Positions 1 to 7,335 of a stretch of 25,034 bases of DNA are shown piece after piece (the stretch's first letter is position 1; every line of letters begins with the position of its first letter). The DNA lies in the NCBI GenBank assembly GCA_937983305.1, contig CALKAJ010000013.1:1-25034 (forward strand). Direction: 5' to 3'. The position numbers were made by a program, and so were the translations under genes. The notes under the pieces were generated by a model. It was not told the DNA's origin and made no database searches. It saw nothing but the letters and a program-made list of their open reading frames with translations. The stretch is from an uncultured Ignavibacteriota bacterium. Lineage in GTDB: Bacteria; Bacteroidota; Ignavibacteria; Tepidaquicellales; Tepidaquicellaceae.

Positions 1-36
1 TCCTGTTATTCCAAATGATTTTGCTTCTTTAATTTT
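1..36 (-). other. In-frame continuation of the histidine kinase beyond a stop codon
   Basis: Read on the minus strand in the same frame as the upstream kinase, these 12 codons give KIKEAKSFGITG. This resembles the G2-box region that normally follows DNGIGI in NarL/DegS-type kinases, where a serine-phenylalanine-glycine-leucine/isoleucine stretch precedes a GMRER-like motif. The separating TAA lies at 37-39. The similarity and the correct spacing suggest that the window begins inside the same gene, interrupted by a nonsense change. Confidence 0.6.
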
Positions 37-1332
37 TTATACACTTATTCCTATTCCGTTATCATTTACTTTTAATGTTACATTCTTGGGAGTTTCTTTC
101 AACCAGACATTTACTTTTGTAGCTTTTGAATGTCTTACAATATTTGTCATTATTTCCTGAAAAATCCTGTAGAATGCCGTCTTTTTTGCTTTACTGAAGT
201 CGAGTTTATTTACTTCTATTTTCGAATTACATTTTATTCCGGTACGATTCTGAAACTCACTTATCTGCCACTCAATTGAAGCTGTTAATCCTATATCATC
301 GAGGATTCCGGGTCTGAGATCTGATGCGATTTTCCTTATTGTCTTCATTGTTGAATCAATCAGACTTGACATAGATTTAAATTTCTCAATTACGTTTTCG
401 GGAACCTGTGCTTCAAATCCGCTCAGTTTTTTATTTAACCACGAAACATCAAACTTAAGAGCTGTTAATGCCTGACCAAGTTCATCATGAATTTCTCTTG
501 CTATATTTATTTTTTCTTCCTCCCTTACAGTCTCAAGATGTGAAGCCAGTGCTCTAATTTGTTTGGTTTCCTTAAGCTTAGCTTCAAGCCTTTTCTTCTC
601 GGTAACAGGAACTACAACTTCGAGAGCCTGAAAAACTTTTTTATTTTTATCGGTTATTGGAGAGGCGATTATCTCAAGCCAGATTTTTTTTCCGGTAATA
701 TCTTTAGTTGAATGTTCGTGAATATGTGTATCAGATTTTTTATTGAAAATCTCTTTCACTCCGCAGTTCTTACATATTTCACTTGTCCCGCAATTCATAA
801 ACTCATAACATTTTTTGTTCTCCACATCACCAAACATTTTTTTTAAAACATCATTTGCCCATGTGACTGTATAATCCAGAGAAATTGTAGCCAAACCAAT
901 TCCAACACTATTTGTTACAGTTTCAAGCTTTTCATGCTCTATTCTTAGATTCTGTTCTACCTCGTGTTTATATAAAGCTATTTCTATAGTGGAGTTAAGG
1001 TCGCGATGATTTACGGGCTTAATTAAATATCCATAAGGCTGTGAGAGTTTAGCTTTTTCTAAAACGCGTTCTTCTTCTGTTGCTGTTAGAAAAATTACCG
1101 GTATATCATAAAGTTCACGTACTTTATTAGCAGCATATATTCCATCGTGCTTACCTTGTAAACTTATATCCATTAATACCAAATCAGGGCGGTTTTCTTT
1201 TATTGACAAAAAGCAAGAATCGGCTGAATCTGCAACCCCGGAGCATTGAAATCCCGTTAAATCCAGCAATTGTTTGATTATCTTTACAGAAATCAAATCA
1301 TCTTCGACAAGTAGTATTTTTTTTCCTGTCAT
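37..1332 (-). CDS. Response regulator-PAS-histidine kinase hybrid (HisKA_3 type), cut short by an in-frame stop
   Basis: This is a two-component signalling protein of 431 codons. Residues 1-120 form a CheY-like receiver with the acidic pair D11/D12, phospho-acceptor D55, T83 and K105. Residues 135-245 look like a PAS sensor containing four cysteines (C175, C181, C187, C190). A HisKA_3 dimerisation and phospho-acceptor helix follows, with REIHDELGQAL and H282. The HATPase domain has its N box (N397, H401) and G1 box DNGIGI (424-429), then a TAA at 37-39 ends the frame. The protein therefore lacks the G2 box and the rest of the ATP lid. The 12 codons after the stop read in frame as kinase-like sequence, so this is either a nonsense mutation or a base error near the window edge. 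No transmembrane segment is seen, so it is probably cytoplasmic. It lies 94 bases downstream of the S46 peptidase. The signal and target are unknown. Confidence 0.85.
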   Translation of the reverse strand: MTGKKILLVEDDLISVKIIKQLLDLTGFQCSGVADSADSCFLSIKENRPDLVLMDISLQGKHDGIYAANKVRELYDIPVIFLTATEEERVLEKAKLSQPYGYLIKPVNHRDLNSTIEIALYKHEVEQNLRIEHEKLETVTNSVGIGLATISLDYTVTWANDVLKKMFGDVENKKCYEFMNCGTSEICKNCGVKEIFNKKSDTHIHEHSTKDITGKKIWLEIIASPITDKNKKVFQALEVVVPVTEKKRLEAKLKETKQIRALASHLETVREEEKINIAREIHDELGQALTALKFDVSWLNKKLSGFEAQVPENVIEKFKSMSSLIDSTMKTIRKIASDLRPGILDDIGLTASIEWQISEFQNRTGIKCNSKIEVNKLDFSKAKKTAFYRIFQEIMTNIVRHSKATKVNVWLKETPKNVTLKVNDNGIGISV

Positions 1333-1383
1333 ATAACTTTGCCCTTACCCGCTAAGTTAATAAAATTTATCTTTACAAACTTT

Positions 1384-1413
1384 AAAAAGGGAGCCATTTT
1401 AAGTGAATCCCCT
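1384..1413 (-). terminator. Possible weak terminator after the S46 peptidase
   Basis: On the minus strand a short stem (AGGGG with TCCCT, one G-U pair, loop of about 16) is followed by five T residues. It sits 14 bases past the S46 stop codon. The stem is short and the call is tentative. Confidence 0.35.
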
Positions 1414-1426
1414 GAAAAAATCTTTT

Positions 1427-3160
1427 TTATTCGGAAATTTTTCCGTTTATTAATTCTTCGTATAGCTTGGTAGCTTTATATAAATTTTTCACAACTTCAG
1501 TTAATCCTCTTGAATCAACTGCAATCATCCTGTTTGCCTCTGTTGTATAAATAAAATCACTTGGTAAACTTTCGATATTTCCGTCGAATGCCAATCCTAC
1601 TACTTCGCCATCTTTATTAATTACAGGACTTCCTGAATTTCCGCCAATAATATCGTTTGTTGAAATGAAATTAAAGGGAGTTTCCAATTTGAATTCCGGA
1701 GGAGGATTTTTCCATCTTTCCGGCAGATTAAAAGGATGCTGTTTTCTAAATCCGAAATATCTGTCATAAATTCCATAAAATGTTGTGAAAACAGGTGCAA
1801 TGGTTCCATTATAATCATAAGAAGAAATAACACCATCAGCCAGTCTCAAAGTGAAAGTAGCATCCGGAGGTATGGAATTACCATAAACTTCATACAATGC
1901 CCGACCCAAAGTCATATTTTTTGCATCAAGTGAATTTTGAATTTTCTTTACGTTTTCAGGTGGATTAAACGGATTTCCGGTCATATTTTTACTTTCTTCC
2001 AAAAGGTTTTTAACCGTTTCTTTTATTTCATTTTTTAAATATCCGTATTTTTCTTTTAGCTTCGAATTCGCTTCTATTTTAGACCAAAATGTTTTTTCAA
2101 AATCTTTCTTTATTGCCATTAAAACCGGGTCATTTAATCCTTTTACAATTCCGTTTACTACTTTCAATGAATTCATCATACTGAAATAATTATCTTCTGC
2201 TTCCTGTTTCTCGCTTGGTGAGGCATTTTCCATTGCCATTTTCTGATATACCAGAGCTTTTCCAAGCAATTCAAGATATTTGGGATATAAATAATCTCTC
2301 ATATATTCAAGCTCGGCTGTAGATTTCAGTCTTCCGGTTGATGCCGGATTACCAACTACGAATATAACATCTCCGGAATCTGCTCCGTTTTTGCTCCACT
2401 TAAAAAAGTATTCGGTTTTTAATGGTTTTTCATTCTCATATACTCTGAAATATGTCACATCCAGATTATAACGGGGATAGGTAAAATTATCATAATCTCC
2501 GCCAAAATAGCCTGCTTGATTTTCAGGTGCAAATACCAATCTGACATCATTATATCTCTTGTAGATATATACGGAATACTGTCCGCCGCTGTAGAAAGAA
2601 ACTACCTGTGCAACATTTCCTGTTTTATCTGACCATTCTTTTTCGAGGTTTTCTATTTTAGTATCTCTACGTTTAATTTTTTCTTCTTCTGTTTTTCCTT
2701 TATCGGTTTCAGCCTGAATTTCTTTTGTAACATCAATTATTTGTACTAATTGGTCAACAAATAAATCAGGAACTTTTCTTTCTTCCGCTAAAGTACCTGC
2801 ATAAAAACCGTTTTCCGCAAGATTTTCATTATCTTTCGATACTTTTGTTACGTTTTCACGTCCGCAATGGTGATTTGTCATCACTAAACCGTCTTCAGAC
2901 ACAAAAGATGCGGAACAATATGTTGCAAATTTCAGGGCTGACATTCTTGCATGGTCAAGCCATTCCTGCGAAGGAGTAAATCCATACGCTTCTTTAAAAT
3001 ATTCGAAAGGTGGATTATCAAAGGTCCACATTTTTCCGTTGTCATATTTCCCTGCTTTTACTTCATCAAGGTTAACTCCCTGATGAATATTTTGTGCAAA
3101 AGTGACCGTGGAAATTAATACAAACAGCGAAACAAAAAGTCTCAATAATAATTTATTCAT
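1427..3160 (-). CDS. Secreted S46-family dipeptidyl-peptidase (DPP7/DPP11-like), short form
   Basis: This serine peptidase would remove dipeptides from the N-termini of peptides in the periplasm or outside the cell. A signal peptide covers residues 1-22, ending TFAQ. The chymotrypsin-like catalytic parts are visible: TNHHCG with H98, the NFTYPR...D segment with D234, and GGNSGSP with S509. The residue 18 positions after the serine is glycine (FDGN, G527). In the characterised family this position is glycine in DPP7 and arginine in the Asp/Glu-specific DPP11, so a preference for hydrophobic P1 residues is inferred. At 577 residues it is well below the usual 680-720. The missing length seems to fall in the helical domain between the catalytic halves (roughly 285-415). 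It stands alone on the minus strand, divergent from the sigma-factor gene. Confidence 0.9.
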   Translation of the reverse strand: MNKLLLRLFVSLFVLISTVTFAQNIHQGVNLDEVKAGKYDNGKMWTFDNPPFEYFKEAYGFTPSQEWLDHARMSALKFATYCSASFVSEDGLVMTNHHCGRENVTKVSKDNENLAENGFYAGTLAEERKVPDLFVDQLVQIIDVTKEIQAETDKGKTEEEKIKRRDTKIENLEKEWSDKTGNVAQVVSFYSGGQYSVYIYKRYNDVRLVFAPENQAGYFGGDYDNFTYPRYNLDVTYFRVYENEKPLKTEYFFKWSKNGADSGDVIFVVGNPASTGRLKSTAELEYMRDYLYPKYLELLGKALVYQKMAMENASPSEKQEAEDNYFSMMNSLKVVNGIVKGLNDPVLMAIKKDFEKTFWSKIEANSKLKEKYGYLKNEIKETVKNLLEESKNMTGNPFNPPENVKKIQNSLDAKNMTLGRALYEVYGNSIPPDATFTLRLADGVISSYDYNGTIAPVFTTFYGIYDRYFGFRKQHPFNLPERWKNPPPEFKLETPFNFISTNDIIGGNSGSPVINKDGEVVGLAFDGNIESLPSDFIYTTEANRMIAVDSRGLTEVVKNLYKATKLYEELINGKISE

Positions 3161-3236
3161 CGTTTTTATAAATTTTTATTTTTAACATAAATTTCAATAA
3201 AATAACTGTTTTATAAACACTTTACAACTAATTTAG

Positions 3237-3270
3237 ATTGATATAAAATAAAAAAAAATTTTTATTTTTG
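3237..3270 (+). promoter_or_regulatory. Candidate promoter for the sigma-factor operon, with an A/T hairpin
   Basis: TATTTTTG at 3263-3270 fits the Bacteroidota -7 element TAnnTTTG. ATTG at 3237-3240 could serve as the -33 element, although the 22-base spacer is longer than usual. A perfect 10-bp inverted repeat of only A and T (3245-3254 with 3259-3268) overlaps it. The region is so AT-rich that chance matches are likely. Confidence 0.3.
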
Positions 3271-3355
3271 GGGAACTTTTATATTTATTGATTTTAAATC
3301 ACTTGATTTATTTTTCAAATATCCGTAGTTTAAATCGTACTTAAAAAGTGAAACG

Positions 3356-4072
3356 ATGACGAAAAGAAACGGCGCAAAGAATAAACAGGTTAAGAAACTG
3401 AAAGACGTTCCTCAAGAAAAAAATCAAGAGCTAATTCCGGAAAATGAAACCGAAAATCAGGATGATGAGCTTTTCGGAACCCCGGAGGAAATAAACGAGG
3501 AAGAACTTCAGAGATTAAAGGCAGACTTCGAAATCGAAGCCATGCCTCATATGCCATTATTAAAAAATTATGCGATGAAAATGACAGGTAACGAGCTTGA
3601 AGCTGACGACCTGTTACAGGAAACATACCTCAGGGCATTCAGATTCTTCAATAAATTTGAAAAAGGAACAAATTGTAAAGCCTGGCTTTTCAGAATAATG
3701 AAAAACCTCTTCATTAATAATTACCGTAAAAACCAGAAATCACCCGGTAAGGTTGATTATGATGAAATTGAAAATTTTTATGAGATAATTAAATCCGACA
3801 GGATTGACTCAAGCGATATGCAGGAGAAAATTTATGCAAATCTGCTTGACGATGAAGTAACTTTTGCACTAAATACACTGCAGGATGATTTCAAAACCGT
3901 AATCATTTTATGCGATATTGAAGGTTTGAGTTACGAAGAAATCGCCGAATTTGTTCAATGTCCCGTGGGAACCGTGAGAAGCAGATTGCACAGAGGAAGA
4001 AAACTATTACAGCAGAAACTGAAGAAATATGCAGAAAGAAAAGGATACGATGTTGAAGCAGCAATGGCATAA
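3356..4072 (+). CDS. ECF (group 4) RNA polymerase sigma factor, SigR/RpoE-like
   Basis: This alternative sigma factor has 238 residues. Sigma region 2 spans about 60-125, including DDLLQETYLRAFR and GTNCKAWLFRIMKNLFINNY, the latter very like actinobacterial SigR. Region 4 spans about 165-222 with a helix-turn-helix, SYEEIAEFVQCPVGTVRSRLHRGR. Residues 1-55 are a charged extension, first basic then acidic, not needed for the family fold. The ATG at 3356 is used because the frame is closed upstream. No anti-sigma gene of the ZAS or RseA kind follows. The next gene is a thioredoxin-fold lipoprotein 42 bases downstream with no terminator between. SigR-type factors control thiol stress in Actinobacteria; a thiol or envelope stress role here is inference from the neighbour. 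Confidence 0.9.
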   Translation: MTKRNGAKNKQVKKLKDVPQEKNQELIPENETENQDDELFGTPEEINEEELQRLKADFEIEAMPHMPLLKNYAMKMTGNELEADDLLQETYLRAFRFFNKFEKGTNCKAWLFRIMKNLFINNYRKNQKSPGKVDYDEIENFYEIIKSDRIDSSDMQEKIYANLLDDEVTFALNTLQDDFKTVIILCDIEGLSYEEIAEFVQCPVGTVRSRLHRGRKLLQQKLKKYAERKGYDVEAAMA

Positions 4073-4114
4073 CATATTAATTAAAAACCATTTATTCACT
4101 AAAATATAAATAAA

Positions 4115-4708
4115 ATGAATTATTTAAAAATTTTCTCCGTAGTTTTAATTCTTGGACTGCTTATTGGCTGCGGTGATAAGAAAGAAGATTCTCAAACAAA
4201 AAATGAGACAAAGAAAACTGAAACTACCCCGGCAGTAAAACAATATTTTACGGTCACTTCTGTTGAAAGTCCATCGGGCAAAGGCGAAACACCTAATTTT
4301 ACCTGGGATGAAAATGGTAAAAAAATGTCAATGAAAGATTTAAAAGGAAAAACAGTCCTTATAAATCTCTGGGCAACCTGGTGCGGACCTTGTAAAAAGG
4401 AAATCCCGGACTTAATTGCAATTAACAACGATTTAAAAGATAAAAATTTTGCAATGCTCGGAATTCAGATTTTCCAGCGTTCAGGTCAGCAGTCTTTAGA
4501 TGATTTTCTTAAAACAACTCCTTTATCATATACCGTTTTAGACGGAAATCAGGAATTGGTTAATGCTTTTAACACAGCTCTTGGAACTCAAATCGAAGGA
4601 ATTCCAACCACAATTATAGTAAATGGAGAAGGTAAAGTTGTTGAAAGCGTAGTTGGTACAAGAGATAAAGCAGGATTTATGGCTCTTATTAATAAGCACT
4701 TAAAATAA
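4115..4708 (+). CDS. TlpA/ResA-like thiol-disulfide oxidoreductase lipoprotein
   Basis: This thioredoxin-fold protein is tethered in the envelope. A lipoprotein signal ends in LLIGC, with the lipidated cysteine at C19, followed by a lysine/glutamate/threonine-rich linker to about residue 45. The AhpC/TSA-TlpA domain covers 58-197. Its redox motif is WCGPC (C90 and C93) in NLWATWCGPCKKEIPDL, and the cis-proline is P164 in EGIPTTIIV. The probable role is reducing periplasmic disulfides, for example in cytochrome c maturation or oxidative defence; the partner is not evident. It follows the sigma-factor gene and ends 4 bases before the dxr start, so co-transcription is likely. Confidence 0.9.
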   Translation: MNYLKIFSVVLILGLLIGCGDKKEDSQTKNETKKTETTPAVKQYFTVTSVESPSGKGETPNFTWDENGKKMSMKDLKGKTVLINLWATWCGPCKKEIPDLIAINNDLKDKNFAMLGIQIFQRSGQQSLDDFLKTTPLSYTVLDGNQELVNAFNTALGTQIEGIPTTIIVNGEGKVVESVVGTRDKAGFMALINKHLK

Positions 4709-4712
4709 TAAT

Positions 4713-5885
4713 TTGAATCGTAAAAGGATTGGAATCATCGGCTCTACCGGATCTATCGGCAAGAGCACAATTGAGGTTCTGAAAAACTTAAAGAAAAACA
4801 ACTTCGACGTGGAAGTTGTTTTTCTTTCTGCAAATACAAATATATCTCTTCTGGCGGAGCAGGTTAAAGAGCTTTCGCCGAGATGCGTATATATTGAAAA
4901 TCCCGGCAAAGCAAAAGAATTCATAAGTAATTATGATTTTAAAAACCTGAAAGTAATCACAGGTTTTGAAAATCTTCTTGAACTGGTTCGCAGTGATGAT
5001 TATGATATGCTGTTGGCAGCTGTTGTAGGTTTCTACGGACTTGCACCTATTGAAGAGGCTATAAAATCCGGGAAGCAAATAGCAGTTGCAAATAAAGAGC
5101 CGCTTGTCGTTGCAGGAAAAATTATCAATTCCCTTTTAAAAGAGTTCAATTCTACTTTGCTTCCGATTGACAGCGAACACTCTGCAATATTGCAATGCCT
5201 TGCGGGAGAAGAGCGAAACGAAATAGATAAAATTATTTTAACAGCTTCCGGCGGTCCTTTCAGAAATAAAAGTATTCAGGAAATCGAAAATTCCTCATTA
5301 GAAGATGCATTAAATCATCCAAACTGGAGCATGGGAGATAAAATCACTATTGATTCGGCAACGATGATGAATAAAGGGCTTGAGGTCATAGAAGCAAAAT
5401 GGCTGTTTGATATTGACGTAGAAAAAATTGATGTAATAATTCATCCACAGTCAATAATTCATTCTATGGTTGAATTTACAGACGGCTCAATCAAAGCTCA
5501 GCTCGGAATTCCGGATATGAAAATCCCTATACAGTATGCAATAACGTATCCCGAAAGAGTTGCTTCCGATTATTCAAGAGTTGATTTTACCAGGTATTCT
5601 AATCTTACCTTTGAAAAACCTGACCTAATCAAGTTCGAATGTCTCAGGCTTGCTTTTGATGCTATTAAAGGAGGAGGAACATATCCGGTAGTTTTGAACG
5701 CTTCTAACGAAATTGCTGTTGAATTATATTTGAAAGGAAAAATTAAATTTTTACAAATTTCAAAAATTATTGAATTTATGCTTGAAAAACACAAAAGCAT
5801 TGACGATTTTGAAATGGAACATATTTACGAAATTGACCGTAATACAAGAAAAGAAATTTTAGAAAAACAATCATGGAATTTATAA
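4713..5885 (+). CDS. dxr: 1-deoxy-D-xylulose 5-phosphate reductoisomerase
   Basis: This enzyme converts DXP to 2-C-methyl-D-erythritol 4-phosphate with NADPH and a divalent metal, the first committed step of the MEP isoprenoid pathway in the cytoplasm. The 390 residues match the usual length. Visible motifs are GSTGSIG (10-16) for NADPH, ANKEPLV (126-132), PIDSEHSAI with metal ligands D153 and E155, TASGGPF, HPNWSMG (202-208), and MMNKGLEVIEA with E224. The start is a TTG at 4713: an in-frame TAA at 4701-4703 excludes a longer form, and the NADPH loop begins at residue 10, leaving no room for a later start. It follows the TlpA gene by 4 bases, and its last 13 bases overlap rseP. dxr-rseP adjacency is common in bacteria. 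Confidence 0.97.
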   Translation: MNRKRIGIIGSTGSIGKSTIEVLKNLKKNNFDVEVVFLSANTNISLLAEQVKELSPRCVYIENPGKAKEFISNYDFKNLKVITGFENLLELVRSDDYDMLLAAVVGFYGLAPIEEAIKSGKQIAVANKEPLVVAGKIINSLLKEFNSTLLPIDSEHSAILQCLAGEERNEIDKIILTASGGPFRNKSIQEIENSSLEDALNHPNWSMGDKITIDSATMMNKGLEVIEAKWLFDIDVEKIDVIIHPQSIIHSMVEFTDGSIKAQLGIPDMKIPIQYAITYPERVASDYSRVDFTRYSNLTFEKPDLIKFECLRLAFDAIKGGGTYPVVLNASNEIAVELYLKGKIKFLQISKIIEFMLEKHKSIDDFEMEHIYEIDRNTRKEILEKQSWNL

Positions 5886-7246
5886 CAACATTATTTTATT
5901 TTTTAATTGTAATCGGAATACTCGTTTTCATTCACGAATTCGGACATTTTGCCGCCGCTAAACTTAACGGTATGAGAGCAGATGTTTTCGCTTTCGGAAT
6001 GGGTCCCAGAGTTTTTGGTTACAATAAAGTTAACGGATTTACTTTCGGAAAACTTAAAGAAGATGTAGTACTTGGCGATAATACCGATTACAGACTTTGT
6101 GCATTCCCTATCGGCGGATATGTCAAAGTTGCAGGTATGATTGACGAAAGTATGGATAAAGATTTTGTCGGAAAAGAGCCGCAACCCTGGGAATACCGTT
6201 CAAAGCCTGTATGGAGAAGGATGATTGTAATTACAGCGGGTGTATTTATGAATCTGGTTCTGGCATTTATTATCTTTTATTCGATTACATTGGTTAAAGG
6301 CAAAAACCTGATGGATACAACCACTATAGGTTATATCGCTCAGGGCTCGCCTGCTCAGGAATTTGGCTTAAGAACAGGCGATAAAATTATTTCAATCAAC
6401 GGAAATGCTGCCGAATACTGGGAAGATATTCAATCCAAAATTTATATTGACAATCTCGGAGAATCCTTAACTTTTGGTATTAACAGAAACGGCAAAGATA
6501 CCTCTATCCTTATCCCAAAAGAAAAAATAGGAGTTTTGACCGATAAGCCTTTTGGAATTTACCCAAATAATACTACTCCAATTATCAACGATGTATTATC
6601 AGGCAAACCCGCTTCCAATGCCGGAATACAGGCAAATGACGAAATAGTCAGTTACGGAGGAACTGCGGTTTCAAATTCGCAAATGCTTATTTCACTCATT
6701 AAAAACAGTGCCGGAAAAGAAACTAAGATTGAATGGAAAAGAAACGGACAACTTATGTCAGCCAATGTTACTCCATCAGTTGAAGATTCTACAATCGGAA
6801 TTTTTATCGGAGAAAAATACACAGGTCCCGAGAAACTGGTAAGCTATAATGTAATTACTGCCATACCGAAAACCTTCGGCGATATGTATTACTTCGGAGT
6901 TGAAGTATTTTTCAAATCCATAGCAAAAGTTATAAAAGGTGATATTCCTTTTAAAAAGGCTATCGGCGGTCCCGTTAAAATTGCCAAAGCTTCTGCTCAA
7001 TCAGCCGAAGCAGGTTTCCTGACTTTCATTAATTTTGTTGCATTGCTTTCGATGTCGCTTGCTGTGATTAACATTCTTCCCTTCCCTGCACTTGACGGCG
7101 GACACTTTGTATTGCTTATGTTTGAAGGAATTTTCCGGAAACCTCTGCCTTATAAAGTTCAGATTTCATTGCAGTATGCGGGATTTATTATACTTATCGC
7201 ATTTATGCTCTTTGTGCTATACAATGATCTTATTTCTTTGAATTAG
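5873..7246 (+). CDS. rseP: Site-2 intramembrane zinc metalloprotease RseP
   Basis: This inner-membrane protease cleaves membrane-embedded substrates such as anti-sigma factors or signal-peptide remnants. The first transmembrane helix carries the zinc motif HEFGH (H21, E22, H25). The family motif GMGPR lies at 42-46, a second helix near 117-140, and two PDZ domains at about 150-215 and 235-298. The third ligand motif NILPFPALDGGH (N400, D408) falls in the C-terminal helices. Length (457) is typical. The start at 5873 lies inside dxr, giving a 13-base overlap and probable translational coupling. An ECF sigma factor two genes upstream makes a sigma/anti-sigma pathway conceivable, but no anti-sigma gene is in view. 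Confidence 0.95.
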   Translation: MEFITTLFYFLIVIGILVFIHEFGHFAAAKLNGMRADVFAFGMGPRVFGYNKVNGFTFGKLKEDVVLGDNTDYRLCAFPIGGYVKVAGMIDESMDKDFVGKEPQPWEYRSKPVWRRMIVITAGVFMNLVLAFIIFYSITLVKGKNLMDTTTIGYIAQGSPAQEFGLRTGDKIISINGNAAEYWEDIQSKIYIDNLGESLTFGINRNGKDTSILIPKEKIGVLTDKPFGIYPNNTTPIINDVLSGKPASNAGIQANDEIVSYGGTAVSNSQMLISLIKNSAGKETKIEWKRNGQLMSANVTPSVEDSTIGIFIGEKYTGPEKLVSYNVITAIPKTFGDMYYFGVEVFFKSIAKVIKGDIPFKKAIGGPVKIAKASAQSAEAGFLTFINFVALLSMSLAVINILPFPALDGGHFVLLMFEGIFRKPLPYKVQISLQYAGFIILIAFMLFVLYNDLISLN

Positions 7247-7264
7247 TTTTTCCCGTTTTTATAT

Positions 7265-7307
7265 AATAATATGTTCCTCGACTTTTGACGGGGAACATAT
7301 TATTTTT
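7265..7307 (+). terminator. Rho-independent terminator of the sigma-tlpA-dxr-rseP operon
   Basis: A perfect 13-bp stem (7265-7277 with 7292-7304) extends inward with further pairs around a TTTT loop and runs into TTTTT (7303-7307). It lies just past the rseP stop codon. Confidence 0.85.
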
Positions 7308-7335
7308 GTATATAAACTTAAACTAATTATTTAAT

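Noticed and set aside
7301..7308. TATTTTTG as a -7 promoter element for pepF
   Set aside because: It is formed by the T tract of the rseP terminator, and no TTTG lies at the right distance upstream.
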